From Bacteroidaceae bacterium (lineage in GTDB: Bacteria > Bacteroidota > Bacteroidia > Bacteroidales > Bacteroidaceae): DNA of 64,000 bases. The position numbers and the translations under genes are program-made. The DNA is taken from assembly GCA_017628845.1 (NCBI GenBank), contig JAGBYI010000181.1, forward strand, positions 1-64,000, read 5' to 3'. Under the pieces are notes generated by a model. That model saw nothing but the letters and a program-made list of their open reading frames with translations. It made no database searches and was not told where the DNA came from. The stretch's first letter is position 1. Each line of letters opens with the position of its first letter. Below are positions 47,562-57,449 of this stretch, one piece after another.

Positions 47562-48923
47562 ATGGCAACAGAAAAGGACATCATTGTAGCATTGGAGTTG
47601 GCAACCACGTCCATCCGTGCTATTGCAGGACAACGCATGCCCGACGGGTCCATGCAGGTATTAGCTTTTGCAGAAGAGAATGCATCCAACTGTATCCGCA
47701 AAGGCATCATCGACAACATCGACAAGACCACACAGGCCATCTCGCGTGTGCTTGGGCAGATAGGATTGCAGTTGGGGATGACCATCTCACGTATCTATGT
47801 GGGATTGAGCGGACAATCACTGCATTCTGTCCAGAACCGAATACAACGCTCCTTTGCAGAGAAGACCCAGATCAGCAACAATATGATTGATCAGTTGATG
47901 GACACAAACCGTGGCGTAGTATATACCGACTCGGAGATCCTGGAAGTAATACCGCAGGAATATAAGGTCGGAAACAGAGCGGTTCCAGACATCGTGGGCA
48001 TGCAGGTAGAGCAAATGGAGGCCAATTTCCTGAACATCATTGCACGCAGTTCCCTGTCGGAGAACATCGAGAAATGCGTGAATGGTGCCGGTTTTGAAAT
48101 AGCAGAATTACTGATCACCCCACTAACACTGGGAAACTGCATTCTGAATGCCAGCGAGAAACGTTCGGGGTGTGCTCTGGTGGATATAGGAGCAGACACC
48201 ACAACACTGAAAATATACAGCAACAACATCCTGCGCAAACTGGTGGTAATTCCCATGGGAGCAGGCAATGTCACCATGGACATCGCCAACTGCCTCACCA
48301 TAGAGACAGAGGAGGCGGAAGCACTGAAATTGAAATACGGCAGAGCATGGCTTGAGGACCACGACACAGCACAGCACAACCTGCTACAACTGTCACACGG
48401 CAGGGAAATCAGCGAGAGCAGACTTTGCGACATAATAGAAGCAAGATACGAAGAGATACTTCGCAACGTATGGGCGCAGATTGAAGACGACAGCGACAAA
48501 CTGACCTCGGGCATCGTATTTACCGGCGGAGGTGCCCAGATGCGCTATCTGGCAGAAGCCTTCCAGCAGATTACCAACAAGAGCAAGCAGATACGCATTG
48601 TCAAAGGTCTCCCCACAGACATCTGCATTGGATCTAATATCTATGTACCTGACAACGGAAGACTGAACAGCATACTGTCGCTACTGCTGCAGGGCGACCA
48701 GAACTGCATTACAAACATTCCTGCACATAACGCCGAAGAGGAGGCTGCAATAACCGCACCTGTAACAATTGAGCAGAAAACCGAAGAAGACACGACAGAC
48801 AAACTACCCAACACCGCAGATGTCGGCAATGAAGAACCTGAAACTACAAACGAAGAACCCAAGAAGAAGAAACGGAAGTTCTGGGAAATCCTGAAAGGCG
48901 CACTTACTGAGGATGAAGAATAA
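47562..48923 (+). CDS. ftsA: cell division protein FtsA
   Basis: Actin-like protein that tethers FtsZ to the membrane. 453 residues from the ATG at 47562, which opens directly into the ATPase phosphate-1 motif (VALELATTSIRAIAG); an in-frame start 29 codons earlier lies within ftsQ and is unlikely. SHS2-like insert GLSGQSLHSVQNR, LVDIGADTTTLKIY (phosphate 2), GIVFTGGGAQM (adenosine). After an acidic/Thr-rich linker the C-terminus has KKKKRKFWEILKGAL, an amphipathic membrane-targeting helix, then a short acidic tail. Confidence 0.93.
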   Translation: MATEKDIIVALELATTSIRAIAGQRMPDGSMQVLAFAEENASNCIRKGIIDNIDKTTQAISRVLGQIGLQLGMTISRIYVGLSGQSLHSVQNRIQRSFAEKTQISNNMIDQLMDTNRGVVYTDSEILEVIPQEYKVGNRAVPDIVGMQVEQMEANFLNIIARSSLSENIEKCVNGAGFEIAELLITPLTLGNCILNASEKRSGCALVDIGADTTTLKIYSNNILRKLVVIPMGAGNVTMDIANCLTIETEEAEALKLKYGRAWLEDHDTAQHNLLQLSHGREISESRLCDIIEARYEEILRNVWAQIEDDSDKLTSGIVFTGGGAQMRYLAEAFQQITNKSKQIRIVKGLPTDICIGSNIYVPDNGRLNSILSLLLQGDQNCITNIPAHNAEEEAAITAPVTIEQKTEEDTTDKLPNTADVGNEEPETTNEEPKKKKRKFWEILKGALTEDEE

Positions 48924-48962
48924 AACGAATTAACAATAACACCCATAAATAACATATAGGAT

Positions 48963-50225
48963 ATGGCTAATCAACAAGATATTGATTTTGATATGGGACT
49001 TCCCATCGTTGACCTTCCAAAGACCAACAACTGCATCATCAAGGTAATAGGTGTAGGCGGTGGAGGTGGCAACGCTGTCAACCACATGTACCGCGAAGGC
49101 ATACACGACGTCTCCTATGTTGTGTGCAACACCGACAAAAAGGCTCTCGACGACGCCGCTGTCCCAAACCACCTGCAACTGGGCAACGACGGACTCGGTG
49201 CCGGCAACCGTCCGGAAAAGGCACGCCAGGCCGCAGAAGAGAGCATGGATGCCATCAAGGAAATGCTTAACGACGGAACACGCATGGTATTCATCACTGC
49301 CGGCATGGGTGGAGGTACAGGTACCGGCGCAGCTCCCATCATAGCGAAATGTGCCAAAGAAGCAGGCATCCTGACCGTAGGCATAGTAACCATTCCGTTC
49401 AAGTTTGAAGGCATCAAGAAGATAAACCAAGCCTTGGACGGTGTGGAGGAGATTTCCAAGCACGTAGATGCCCTGCTGGTAATCAACAACGAACGCCTGC
49501 GCGAGATATACCCCGAACTCACCGTCATCAATGCTTTTGCCAAGGCCGATGACACTCTTACTATCGCAGCAAAGAGCATTGCCGAAATAATCACCATGCA
49601 CGGCATCATGAACCTGGACTTCGAGGACGTAACTACCGTACTGAAGGACGGCGGTGTTGCCATCATGAGCACGGGATACGGCGAGGGCGAGAACCGCGTC
49701 ACCAAAGCCCTTACAGAAGCGCTTACCTCCCCACTGCTGAACCACAACGACATCTTCAATTCCAAAAAGGTGCTGCTGAACATCAATTTCTGCGCCGACG
49801 ACGAGCACAGCTCACTGATGATGGAGGAAATGAACGAGATTCACGAATTCATGGGCAAGTTCCGCCACGACGTGGAGACAAAATGGGGTCTAGCCACCGA
49901 CTCCACACTGGGCAGCAAAGTAAAGATCACATTGCTTGCCACCGGATTCGGGCTGCAGAGCATCAGCGGCATGAACAGCCATCAGGAGGAGAAGAAAGAG
50001 AAACTCAGCGCTGAAGACAAGGAACGCCGCGAAACTCGCGAAGAACTGATAAACACCTATTACCAGGACGGCAACAAGACTACCAAGCACCGTCACAACA
50101 ACATTTTCATCTACACGGCAGACAATATGGACAACGACGATATCATTTCCCGCGTGGATGCCACGCCCACATGCCGCCGCACCAAGGAAGAACTTACCAG
50201 ACTGAAGAATGAGACTGTAGAATAA
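48963..50225 (+). CDS. ftsZ: cell division GTPase FtsZ
   Basis: Tubulin-like GTPase that forms the division ring, 420 residues. GTP loop KVIGVGGGGGNAVNHM, the tubulin signature AGMGGGTGTGAAPIIA, the T7 loop segment INAFAKADDTL and the C-terminal core. The linker is short and the tail ends DIISRVDATPTCRRTKEEL-TRLKNETVE, without the classical D-PAF-R peptide of Proteobacteria. It is the last gene of the cluster and meets recO convergently 6 bases later, leaving no room for an independent terminator. Confidence 0.97.
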   Translation: MANQQDIDFDMGLPIVDLPKTNNCIIKVIGVGGGGGNAVNHMYREGIHDVSYVVCNTDKKALDDAAVPNHLQLGNDGLGAGNRPEKARQAAEESMDAIKEMLNDGTRMVFITAGMGGGTGTGAAPIIAKCAKEAGILTVGIVTIPFKFEGIKKINQALDGVEEISKHVDALLVINNERLREIYPELTVINAFAKADDTLTIAAKSIAEIITMHGIMNLDFEDVTTVLKDGGVAIMSTGYGEGENRVTKALTEALTSPLLNHNDIFNSKKVLLNINFCADDEHSSLMMEEMNEIHEFMGKFRHDVETKWGLATDSTLGSKVKITLLATGFGLQSISGMNSHQEEKKEKLSAEDKERRETREELINTYYQDGNKTTKHRHNNIFIYTADNMDNDDIISRVDATPTCRRTKEELTRLKNETVE

Positions 50226-50231
50226 TCCGCC

Positions 50232-50954
50232 TCAGGAAAACAATTCACGCAGAATATCCAGACTCTGCAATTCACCGAATGCCGGCACATGCAAATGGTA
50301 ATAGCGCAATATTACCTCAAGCATGTGCCGGCGTTCGCGTCTGCCCAAACGAAGAAGATGCATCTGTGAATAATCCATCCTCAGCAGCAAGGGAATCCAT
50401 GCGGCATAAACAGGTTCCAGATACTGCCCGTGCTCCGGCAATACTGATGTGAACGCCGCACTCTTCATATCATACACACTTCCCTTGCTATAACCGGCAA
50501 TGCCTGGCAGTATACCCAAAAAACGAGTCATCCTAATCATCAGTAACAAATGGAAGTCAGAGAATTGCCCATCCGACTCGTCCAACCAAGTCAATGAATT
50601 CACAAGGAAACCGAACAAATCGGTATTCACACCCTCGCCTCTAAGACTATGGTAAAGGAAGTCGGCAAGGAATATGGACATAGAGGCCTTGAAAGGGTGA
50701 TAGGGCAAGGCTTTCCATGGTGTGAAAATGGAAACTTCACCTAATGTCTGAAAATCCGACGAAGGACGATAGTCCAAATTAACATCCAGTATGTTCAACA
50801 ACTGCCACAGCGCACTGCGGCCGCCGGCACGGCCTCCACGGGAAATACGGACCATGGTCGTTATCATACCGTGATGCTCAGTAAACAAGGATACAACAAG
50901 CCTGCTATCAGTGTGCCTTACCGTCCTCAATACTATCGCTCTGGTTACTTGCAT
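50232..50954 (-). CDS. recO: DNA repair protein RecO
   Basis: Helps load RecA on SSB-coated DNA in the RecFOR pathway. 240 residues: OB-fold N-terminus (RAIVLRTVRHTDSRLVVSLFTEHHGMITTMVR), then a helical domain. The zinc-finger cysteines of some RecO proteins are absent, as usual in Bacteroidota. Its 3' end is only 6 bases from the ftsZ stop. Confidence 0.88.
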   Translation of the reverse strand: MQVTRAIVLRTVRHTDSRLVVSLFTEHHGMITTMVRISRGGRAGGRSALWQLLNILDVNLDYRPSSDFQTLGEVSIFTPWKALPYHPFKASMSIFLADFLYHSLRGEGVNTDLFGFLVNSLTWLDESDGQFSDFHLLLMIRMTRFLGILPGIAGYSKGSVYDMKSAAFTSVLPEHGQYLEPVYAAWIPLLLRMDYSQMHLLRLGRRERRHMLEVILRYYHLHVPAFGELQSLDILRELFS

Positions 50955-51054
50955 ACCTTTACACTCTTATCTATGCGAAGTTATCCAATTTCACCTAAAC
51001 AAGAGGTCTTTTAATAAAAAACACAGGGATTATTGCATTTTTTTATTAAAATGT

Positions 51055-51085
51055 TTTGTCAATTCAAAGAAACGACGTACCTTTG
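51055..51085 (+). promoter_or_regulatory. promoter of tRNA-Glu/rpsT
   Basis: TTTG (51055-51058), 19 bases, TACCTTTG (51078-51085): a perfect match to the Bacteroidota consensus, about 55 bases before the tRNA. Confidence 0.8.
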
Positions 51086-51139
51086 CACCGCAAAAACGGA
51101 ACAACACCGTTTAAGCACAGGCACAAAAGCCGAAGGTAA

Positions 51140-51211
51140 GGTCCCTTCGTCTATCGGTTAGGACGAGAGATTTTCATTCTCTAAAGAGGAGTTCGACTCT
51201 CCTAGGGACTA
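51140..51211 (+). tRNA. tRNA-Glu (anticodon TTC)
   Basis: A 72-base cloverleaf. Acceptor GGTCCCT pairs with AGGGACT (one G-T), with discriminator A. The anticodon arm GAGAG-ATTTTCAT-TCTCT centres on TTC, and the T arm is GAGGAGTTCGACTCTCC. CCA is not encoded. It is 33 bases ahead of rpsT, so tRNA and ribosomal protein are probably cotranscribed and separated by processing. Confidence 0.95.
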
Positions 51212-51243
51212 CATAAGTAAAAAAGAAATAGATTAAGTAAGAC

Positions 51244-51498
51244 ATGGCAAACCACAAGTCATCTTTAAAGAGAATCCGTCAGGAGCAGAAGAGAAGACTC
51301 CACAACAGATATTACGCCAAGACCATGCGTAATGCTGTACGCAAGTTGCGCGCTACCACTAACAAGGAAGAGGCAACCGAATTGTACCCCAGCGTTCAAA
51401 AGGCTTTGGACAAATTGGCCAAGGTTAACATTATCCACAAGAACAAGGCTTCTAATTTGAAGAGCAAGCTGGCTAAGCACATCCAGAAGTTGGGTTAA
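51244..51498 (+). CDS. rpsT: 30S ribosomal protein S20
   Basis: An 84-residue basic helical protein binding 16S r[39 protein letters not shown] at the N-terminus, [24 protein letters not shown] C-terminus (here [16 protein letters not shown]). Codon use is that of a highly expressed gene. It shares the strong promoter of the tRNA and is followed by a terminator. Confidence 0.97.
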   Translation: MANHKSSLKRIRQEQKRRLHNRYYAKTMRNAVRKLRATTNKEEATELYPSVQKALDKLAKVNIIHKNKASNLKSKLAKHIQKLG

Positions 51499-51534
51499 TA
51501 AGCAAGGATTCTCTTATTAAGACAGAAAAATACG

Positions 51535-51563
51535 ACGGCTTCCTGTACAGGAGGCCGTTTTCT
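51535..51563 (+). terminator. terminator after rpsT
   Basis: ACGGCTTCCTG (51535-51545) pairs with CAGGAGGCCGT (51548-51558) with one G-T pair, followed by TTTTCT. Confidence 0.85.
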
Positions 51564-51700
51564 GCATATATACACATTCAATGCCCAACATAACCCTGCA
51601 CGCAAGCCACACCGCCGGACAAGGAGCAGCCAAGGAGCAGAAACAACATGCAAAATGAATAAAATCCGGACACACGAAACATAGTTTCGTTATTTTTTTG

Positions 51701-51708
51701 TATCTTTG
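51701..51708 (+). promoter_or_regulatory. -7 element of gyrB promoter
   Basis: TATCTTTG 28 bases before the gyrB ATG. It is preceded by an 8-base T-rich run; the -33 element is poor. Confidence 0.6.
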
Positions 51709-51729
51709 TAGCGATATACTATACAATAA

Positions 51730-53715
<1,986 letters not shown>

Positions 53716-53846
53716 GCAGAATTTCTATTCCACCTTATTTGCGGCAATATAAATAGTACCAACCAACCTCATCCCAGCCTATGAAACATAGCGTATAATT
53801 GATACGCACATTTTTAGAATAGAAAAGCGTTTTAGTTTTATTCTGT

Positions 53847-53993
53847 CTACTCAAAAGTTTGGCGACTTAAAGATGCTGACAGGAATGACACTGGAATGCT
53901 CATGCGATAACGCGTGGGCTTTTAGTTGTTCCGTCAGCAGGTTACGCCAAACACCTTGAGTAGAGAACACACTAATAAGTTCCGCGTTTTTTT
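53847..53993 (+). ncRNA. structured small RNA, 6S-like (candidate 6S-Flavo type)
   Basis: A long interrupted hairpin. Paired blocks from outside in: 53847-53854 with 53956-53963 (CTACTCAA/TTGAGTAG); 53858-53864 with 53945-53951 (TTTGGCG/CGCCAAA); 53874-53880 with 53933-53939 (TGCTGAC/GTCAGCA); 53882-53886 with 53928-53932; 53890-53896 with 53120-offset partner 53920-53926; and 53898-53906 with 53911-53919 closed by an ATAA loop. A central asymmetric bubble (53865-53873 facing 53940-53944) gives the rod-with-bubble shape of 6S RNA. A run of seven T follows at 53987-53993. The strand is chosen from the T run. 6S RNA mimics an open promoter and binds RNA polymerase; short Bacteroidota forms are known (6S-Flavo). 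The family assignment is inference from shape and size. Confidence 0.5.
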
Positions 53994-54085
53994 ATGTACG
54001 TATCCCTGGCACAGCACTGACACACAGGAACTGACGGAGTTCCCGAAAAGCCGTAAAGTGAGTAGGATATTTAATCACAACCGAT

Positions 54086-54904
54086 ATGAAAAGAATTCTA
54101 AAGAGTTCATTGCATGTCACTCTGTGCACCATAATGGCTATTCCTATGCTGCTTGGGTGCAGTGGCACTGATGTGGACAACGAGAATGAACAGGATTTGT
54201 ACTCCTGGAGTGACATTGCAGGTACCTACGCTACTAAACCCGAGAAAATATCACTTGGCAACTACGATTGGGCAACCTATTACCAGGCATACGCTCTAAA
54301 AATAGAAGAACACGTACTAACCGATTATGGGTCAATAGACAACTCAGATTTGGTAGATGGGGATATTGACACGTATTGCAATGGACTGAAGGGCGATTGG
54401 TATTCGGACATGCTTGAGTGGGATATATATGGACTTGACATAAACGGTTCCTCAGTTGACATATATAATGCCGGCGAACCTACCGGTTATAGCATTGGCA
54501 TCTATAAAGACTATGTAACATACAAAGGGCGTACTTATTATTCCGAATCGTACTTCAACCAACACGTAGACGAATGGACCATGGACACGGATAGTGAAGA
54601 CTCCACACCATCAGAAGAAGAAAATATAACTGTAAGCATCTCAAGCAGAACAACCGATTCAAACAGGTTCAAAAGAAACTATGACATAACGGTAAAGGCA
54701 ACAGGCAGCAACTTTACCGTAGAACAAATTGGATTAGAAAGAGTTAGCGGCACTTTCTACCCACCAACTGCCGTAAAAACCTCTGCTCACCAATACACCT
54801 TCAGCATAACATACACATCTGGCAGCCCATCAACAATACGAGGCGTGGTCAAGACTGCCTCCGGAAAGAGTTACAAATCAAACACAATAACAATCTCTAA
54901 ATAG
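54086..54904 (+). CDS. surface lipoprotein of unknown function
   Basis: A 272-residue lipoprotein: signal peptide with lipobox LLGC (about 22-25), an acidic linker (TDVDNENEQD), an N-terminal domain rich in Tyr, Trp and Asp (YSWSDIAGTYATKPEKISLG, WYSDMLEWDIYGLDINGSSVDIY), an acidic Ser/Thr linker (about 165-185) and a C-terminal Ig-like beta domain (NITVSISSRTTDSNRF, SPSTIRGVVKTASGKSYKS). The first domain resembles the lipocalin-like domains of small Bacteroidales lipoproteins but is not recognised with certainty. It is followed after 9 bases by another lipoprotein gene. Confidence 0.65.
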   Translation: MKRILKSSLHVTLCTIMAIPMLLGCSGTDVDNENEQDLYSWSDIAGTYATKPEKISLGNYDWATYYQAYALKIEEHVLTDYGSIDNSDLVDGDIDTYCNGLKGDWYSDMLEWDIYGLDINGSSVDIYNAGEPTGYSIGIYKDYVTYKGRTYYSESYFNQHVDEWTMDTDSEDSTPSEEENITVSISSRTTDSNRFKRNYDITVKATGSNFTVEQIGLERVSGTFYPPTAVKTSAHQYTFSITYTSGSPSTIRGVVKTASGKSYKSNTITISK

Positions 54905-54913
54905 CACTAAATC

Positions 54914-55348
54914 ATGAAAAAGTACCTATTAGGCCTTTTGGCATTTATGTTTGTGTCGGCAATAACATTGTCAGTAACCTCATGCAGCAAAAGCGACACA
55001 GAAGACCCAGGAAATAACGGAGGCAATGGTTCAAACAGTTCGTCTCGAATTGTAGGCACATGGCATTACGGAGAAAGCGAAAATAATTTCTATGAAAAAT
55101 ATGTTTTCAATGCCGATGGAACCGGAAGGGGATACGAGGGCAATGGTAACTACGGATATGACGAGACATGGTCTTTCTACTACAAATACGATGAGAAAAC
55201 AGGCATACTCAATATGTATCACAATGGAGACTATGATGTAGACTCCTACCTTATTGAATTCATCACCAACGATGCCGGAATGGCATACCCGATATACGAC
55301 GGCAAGGTCTACAAAGAAAAAGGCGTACTGCTCATACGCATAAAATAG
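54914..55348 (+). CDS. small lipocalin-like lipoprotein
   Basis: A 144-residue lipoprotein: signal peptide with a TSC lipobox (about 22-24), a Gly/Asn/Ser linker (GNNGGNGSNSSS), then a compact beta domain opening IVGTWHYGESENNF and continuing YVFNADGTGRGYEG, typical of lipocalin-like or META-type domains of Bacteroidales. Its target is unknown. It probably shares a transcript with the lipoprotein just upstream and ends at a terminator (55383-55420). Confidence 0.65.
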   Translation: MKKYLLGLLAFMFVSAITLSVTSCSKSDTEDPGNNGGNGSNSSSRIVGTWHYGESENNFYEKYVFNADGTGRGYEGNGNYGYDETWSFYYKYDEKTGILNMYHNGDYDVDSYLIEFITNDAGMAYPIYDGKVYKEKGVLLIRIK

Positions 55349-55382
55349 GAGATAGAATCTCCAAAGGCAAAAAACAGCAGGC

Positions 55383-55420
55383 AATAGGATGTGTCCCAAT
55401 TGAGGCACATCCTATTTTTA
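55383..55420 (+). terminator. terminator after the lipoprotein pair
   Basis: AATAGGATGTG (55383-55393) pairs perfectly with CACATCCTATT (55406-55416), followed by TTT. Confidence 0.8.
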
Positions 55421-55423
55421 TCA

Positions 55424-55455
55424 CAAAGATAGCGCCTTCATCCGTATTGTCCAAA
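55424..55455 (-). promoter_or_regulatory. promoter-like element pointing leftward, antisense to the lipoprotein genes
   Basis: On the minus strand TTTG (55455-55452), 20 bases, TATCTTTG (55431-55424). It matches the consensus as well as the gene promoters do, but no minus-strand gene follows; it would transcribe the complement of the terminator and the lipoprotein pair. Confidence 0.4.
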
Positions 55456-55546
55456 TTAGCTGTTGCGTTTTGCCAGCCACCAATATTCAGCATTACGGTT
55501 TTGCAAGACATCCAAAGCAAGACAGACATCCCGAAGAGTGAGGTCG

Positions 55547-55607
55547 TTCCTCGGGACGTCAAGCCTTTGTCCTCGGGACGTCAAGGCCTTGTCCTCGGGA
55601 GGACAAA
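55547..55607. repeat. 22-bp-period GC-rich repeat, copy D
   Basis: Cores CCTCGGG start at 55549, 55571 and 55593, two exact 22-base steps. The first two units continue GACGTCAAG-CC; the third is the closed inverted repeat GTCCTC-GG-GAGGAC. The unit at 55569-55590 is identical (opposite strand) to one in copy B. The rest of the 680-base gap between the lipoprotein pair and the TRL-like gene holds a terminator, two promoter-like elements and AT-rich sequence with no other feature that I can support. Confidence 0.85.
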
Positions 55608-55915
55608 TCTGTGTTCTCTCAAGAACCGTACAGCATACAAACAGGCAATACGGCAGCCTACAGGCTCACTGAAGCTATGTTACTATGAACTAATCAGTTA
55701 GAGCGCCGGCAACATTCATTTCCTTTTATCAATGAATAAACAGACTTCCAACACACCGTTTATGCAGCATTTACAGACAAAAGAAAATACCTGCTCTAAA
55801 GAAGCACAACATCACAAATGATTAGATTTCTTACATTTTCATAGCAAAATGATAAAATAAAAACATTTTCACTTAAATAAATCAGCATTATTAGTATTTA
55901 TTAATATTTATTTCC

Positions 55916-55923
55916 TATATTTG
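55916..55923 (+). promoter_or_regulatory. -7 element upstream of the TRL-like gene
   Basis: TATATTTG in a very AT-rich region, leaving a leader of roughly 100 bases before the ATG at 56030. No leader structure is recognised. Confidence 0.5.
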
Positions 55924-56029
55924 CACTGCAATTAGTTCTGCTTAAGAAACTTTAAAAAAGATTATGTTGTATGAACAAGCTCCGACAACGTATTTCTAGT
56001 AATAACAAAGAGCTTAAAAACTAAACAAA

Positions 56030-56305
56030 ATGAAAAAGTTGTTTTATGCTGTTGCAGTAGTTGCTAGCATGGCTTTGGCTAGCTGTTCTTCATGTGCTCC
56101 CGTTGCTGCTACTTCTAACCCCGTAGGTAGCAAGTGTGGTGAGGCTGTTCAGACTGTATGGGTGGGCTTCATCGGTGGTTCTACCGACGCTGCTATCAAT
56201 CAGGCTGCTAAGAACGGCGGTATCACTCGTATTTCTCACGTTGACACATGGTGCGTTGACTATGGTATCATGAAGAAGTTGGGCGTACGCGTATATGGTA
56301 ACTAA
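56030..56305 (+). CDS. TRL-like family lipoprotein, highly expressed codon use
   Basis: A 91-residue lipoprotein: signal peptide with lipobox LASC (about 16-19), then CAPVAATSNPVGSKCGEAVQTVWVGFIGGSTDAAINQAAKNGGITRISHVD. The pattern of a conserved PVG start, a GDA/GSTDAAI-like helix and an ITRISHVDT strand matches the TRL-like family (first noted near tRNA loci). Function unknown. Codons are strongly biased to GCT, GTT, GGT and TCT, as in rpsT of this window and unlike the neighbours, so it is probably abundant. It is monocistronic, with its own leader and terminator. Confidence 0.75.
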   Translation: MKKLFYAVAVVASMALASCSSCAPVAATSNPVGSKCGEAVQTVWVGFIGGSTDAAINQAAKNGGITRISHVDTWCVDYGIMKKLGVRVYGN

Positions 56306-56326
56306 TTTATTATGATGCAGTTTACG

Positions 56327-56361
56327 GGGAGGTATGCTTCATGTGTGCCTCCCTTTTATTT
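56327..56361 (+). terminator. terminator after the TRL-like gene
   Basis: GGGAGGTATGC (56327-56337) pairs with GTGTGCCTCCC (56343-56353) with three G-T pairs, a 5-base loop and TTTT. Confidence 0.8.
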
Positions 56362-56373
56362 TACACTTTCGAT

Positions 56374-56889
56374 ATGAAATACATTATTTGCTTTTTATTC
56401 TTTATTACCGTCGCAATTGATAGCAGTGCTCAAACAATACGCCAACGCTATTCAAGCCGACTCACCCAAGACGGTATATGTTATTTTTTTAGAAAAGTGG
56501 AATTGTCCAAACTTGAAAATATTGATAAGTTTGTTTATGACATGACATATTTGGATTGGAATGATTCTGTTGCAATAAATTTCACTATACATTCATCAAT
56601 CCCAAATGCCCCTAAGGTAACAAATATCAAAAGTGGCGAAAACTCATTCATATGCGATAAGACCGAAAGATATTTCGTAGACGTAACTAACAATGGCTAC
56701 ATCATACGTTCATCAGCAAAATATCATAAAAATGACCTTGACAAGATAGTATTCAGCAAAGATAAACCTATCTTTTGCTTTCAACTAGGAAATACCGAAG
56801 CCAGTGCTACATATAGCGATTCGGCATGGAAGAAAGACAGCAAAAAACTACAAAGTATTCTGAATCTTATCTACTCTCTGAAACAGTAG
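56374..56889 (+). CDS. secreted protein of unknown function, AT-rich
   Basis: A 171-residue protein with a signal peptide (MKYIICFLFFITVAIDSSAQ) and a beta-rich remainder (YFFRKVELSKLENIDKFVYDMTYLDWNDSVAINFTIHSS). No family recognised. The ATG at 56374 is preferred because the signal peptide starts there; an in-frame ATG at 56341 lies in the upstream terminator stem. The gene is clearly richer in A and T than its surroundings, which suggests later acquisition or weak selection. It begins right after the TRL terminator without a visible promoter. Confidence 0.55.
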   Translation: MKYIICFLFFITVAIDSSAQTIRQRYSSRLTQDGICYFFRKVELSKLENIDKFVYDMTYLDWNDSVAINFTIHSSIPNAPKVTNIKSGENSFICDKTERYFVDVTNNGYIIRSSAKYHKNDLDKIVFSKDKPIFCFQLGNTEASATYSDSAWKKDSKKLQSILNLIYSLKQ

Positions 56890-56970
56890 TTTTGTTTGTT
56901 TAGCTTATTAACAACCACCACACAAAATCACACAATTGTATTACAAACTCAGTATAAACCATTGTATCAT

Positions 56971-57004
56971 TGACATCAAGAACCCCTTGATGTCATTTTT
57001 TTTA
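56971..57004 (+). terminator. terminator after the AT-rich secreted protein gene
   Basis: TGACATCAAG (56971-56980) pairs with CTTGATGTCA (56986-56995), followed by a run of eight or more T. Confidence 0.85.
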
Positions 57005-57362
57005 CACTCATAAAGATACATTACCTATAAGATTACGCTCTCACATCACCAGTTTACCAAAACCTATGAGTTCTATTTCTGGGAGCACAACACAAGGCTA
57101 CAGACTGGCACTTACAATCATGACAATCTGCGACATAAGCAACAAACCTGTTATGTAAGAAAAGATTTTTTCCTTTTCCGCATGTATCAAAAAACTCTCC
57201 CCTGTTAATGTACAAAACCGCAGTGTAGATTTCGACCAAACATGCTTGAGCGCCTTTAGGGCATAATGGAGCTCCAATGTAACCGAGAAGCGAGAAAACA
57301 GGTGATAAAAAGACTGTTTCATCAACGCATAACAGTCTAATGACCGACTTGAGGTTAACATT
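57005..57362. other. gap without recognised genes
   Basis: Two overlapping minus-strand frames (57054-57389 and 57098-57361) are open here, but both begin at or in the pnp terminator, lack a ribosome-binding site and match no family that I know. The cysteine-rich translation of the longer one is not convincing as a protein. I see no RNA gene or repeat. Confidence 0.5.
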
Positions 57363-57398
57363 AAAAAAGGCAGTGCCCTTTGAGAGCACTGCCTTTTA
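57363..57398 (-). terminator. terminator of pnp (bidirectional form)
   Basis: GGCAGTGC (57369-57376) pairs with GCACTGCC (57386-57393), with A6 on the left and T4 on the right, so it can act on both strands. It lies 52 bases past the pnp stop. Confidence 0.85.
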
Positions 57399-57449
57399 CT
57401 TTATGTATTATTCCTTATCTATAGCGAAAAGGTCTAAACTTGCTTTTAA

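Noticed and set aside
55732..55821. 29-codon plus-strand frame in the gap after repeat copy D
   Set aside because: No ribosome-binding site, no hydrophobic or domain features, and no promoter aligned to it.
57054..57389. 111-codon minus-strand frame between pnp and the AT-rich gene
   Set aside because: It starts inside the pnp terminator stem, has no ribosome-binding site and encodes a Cys-rich sequence unlike any family.
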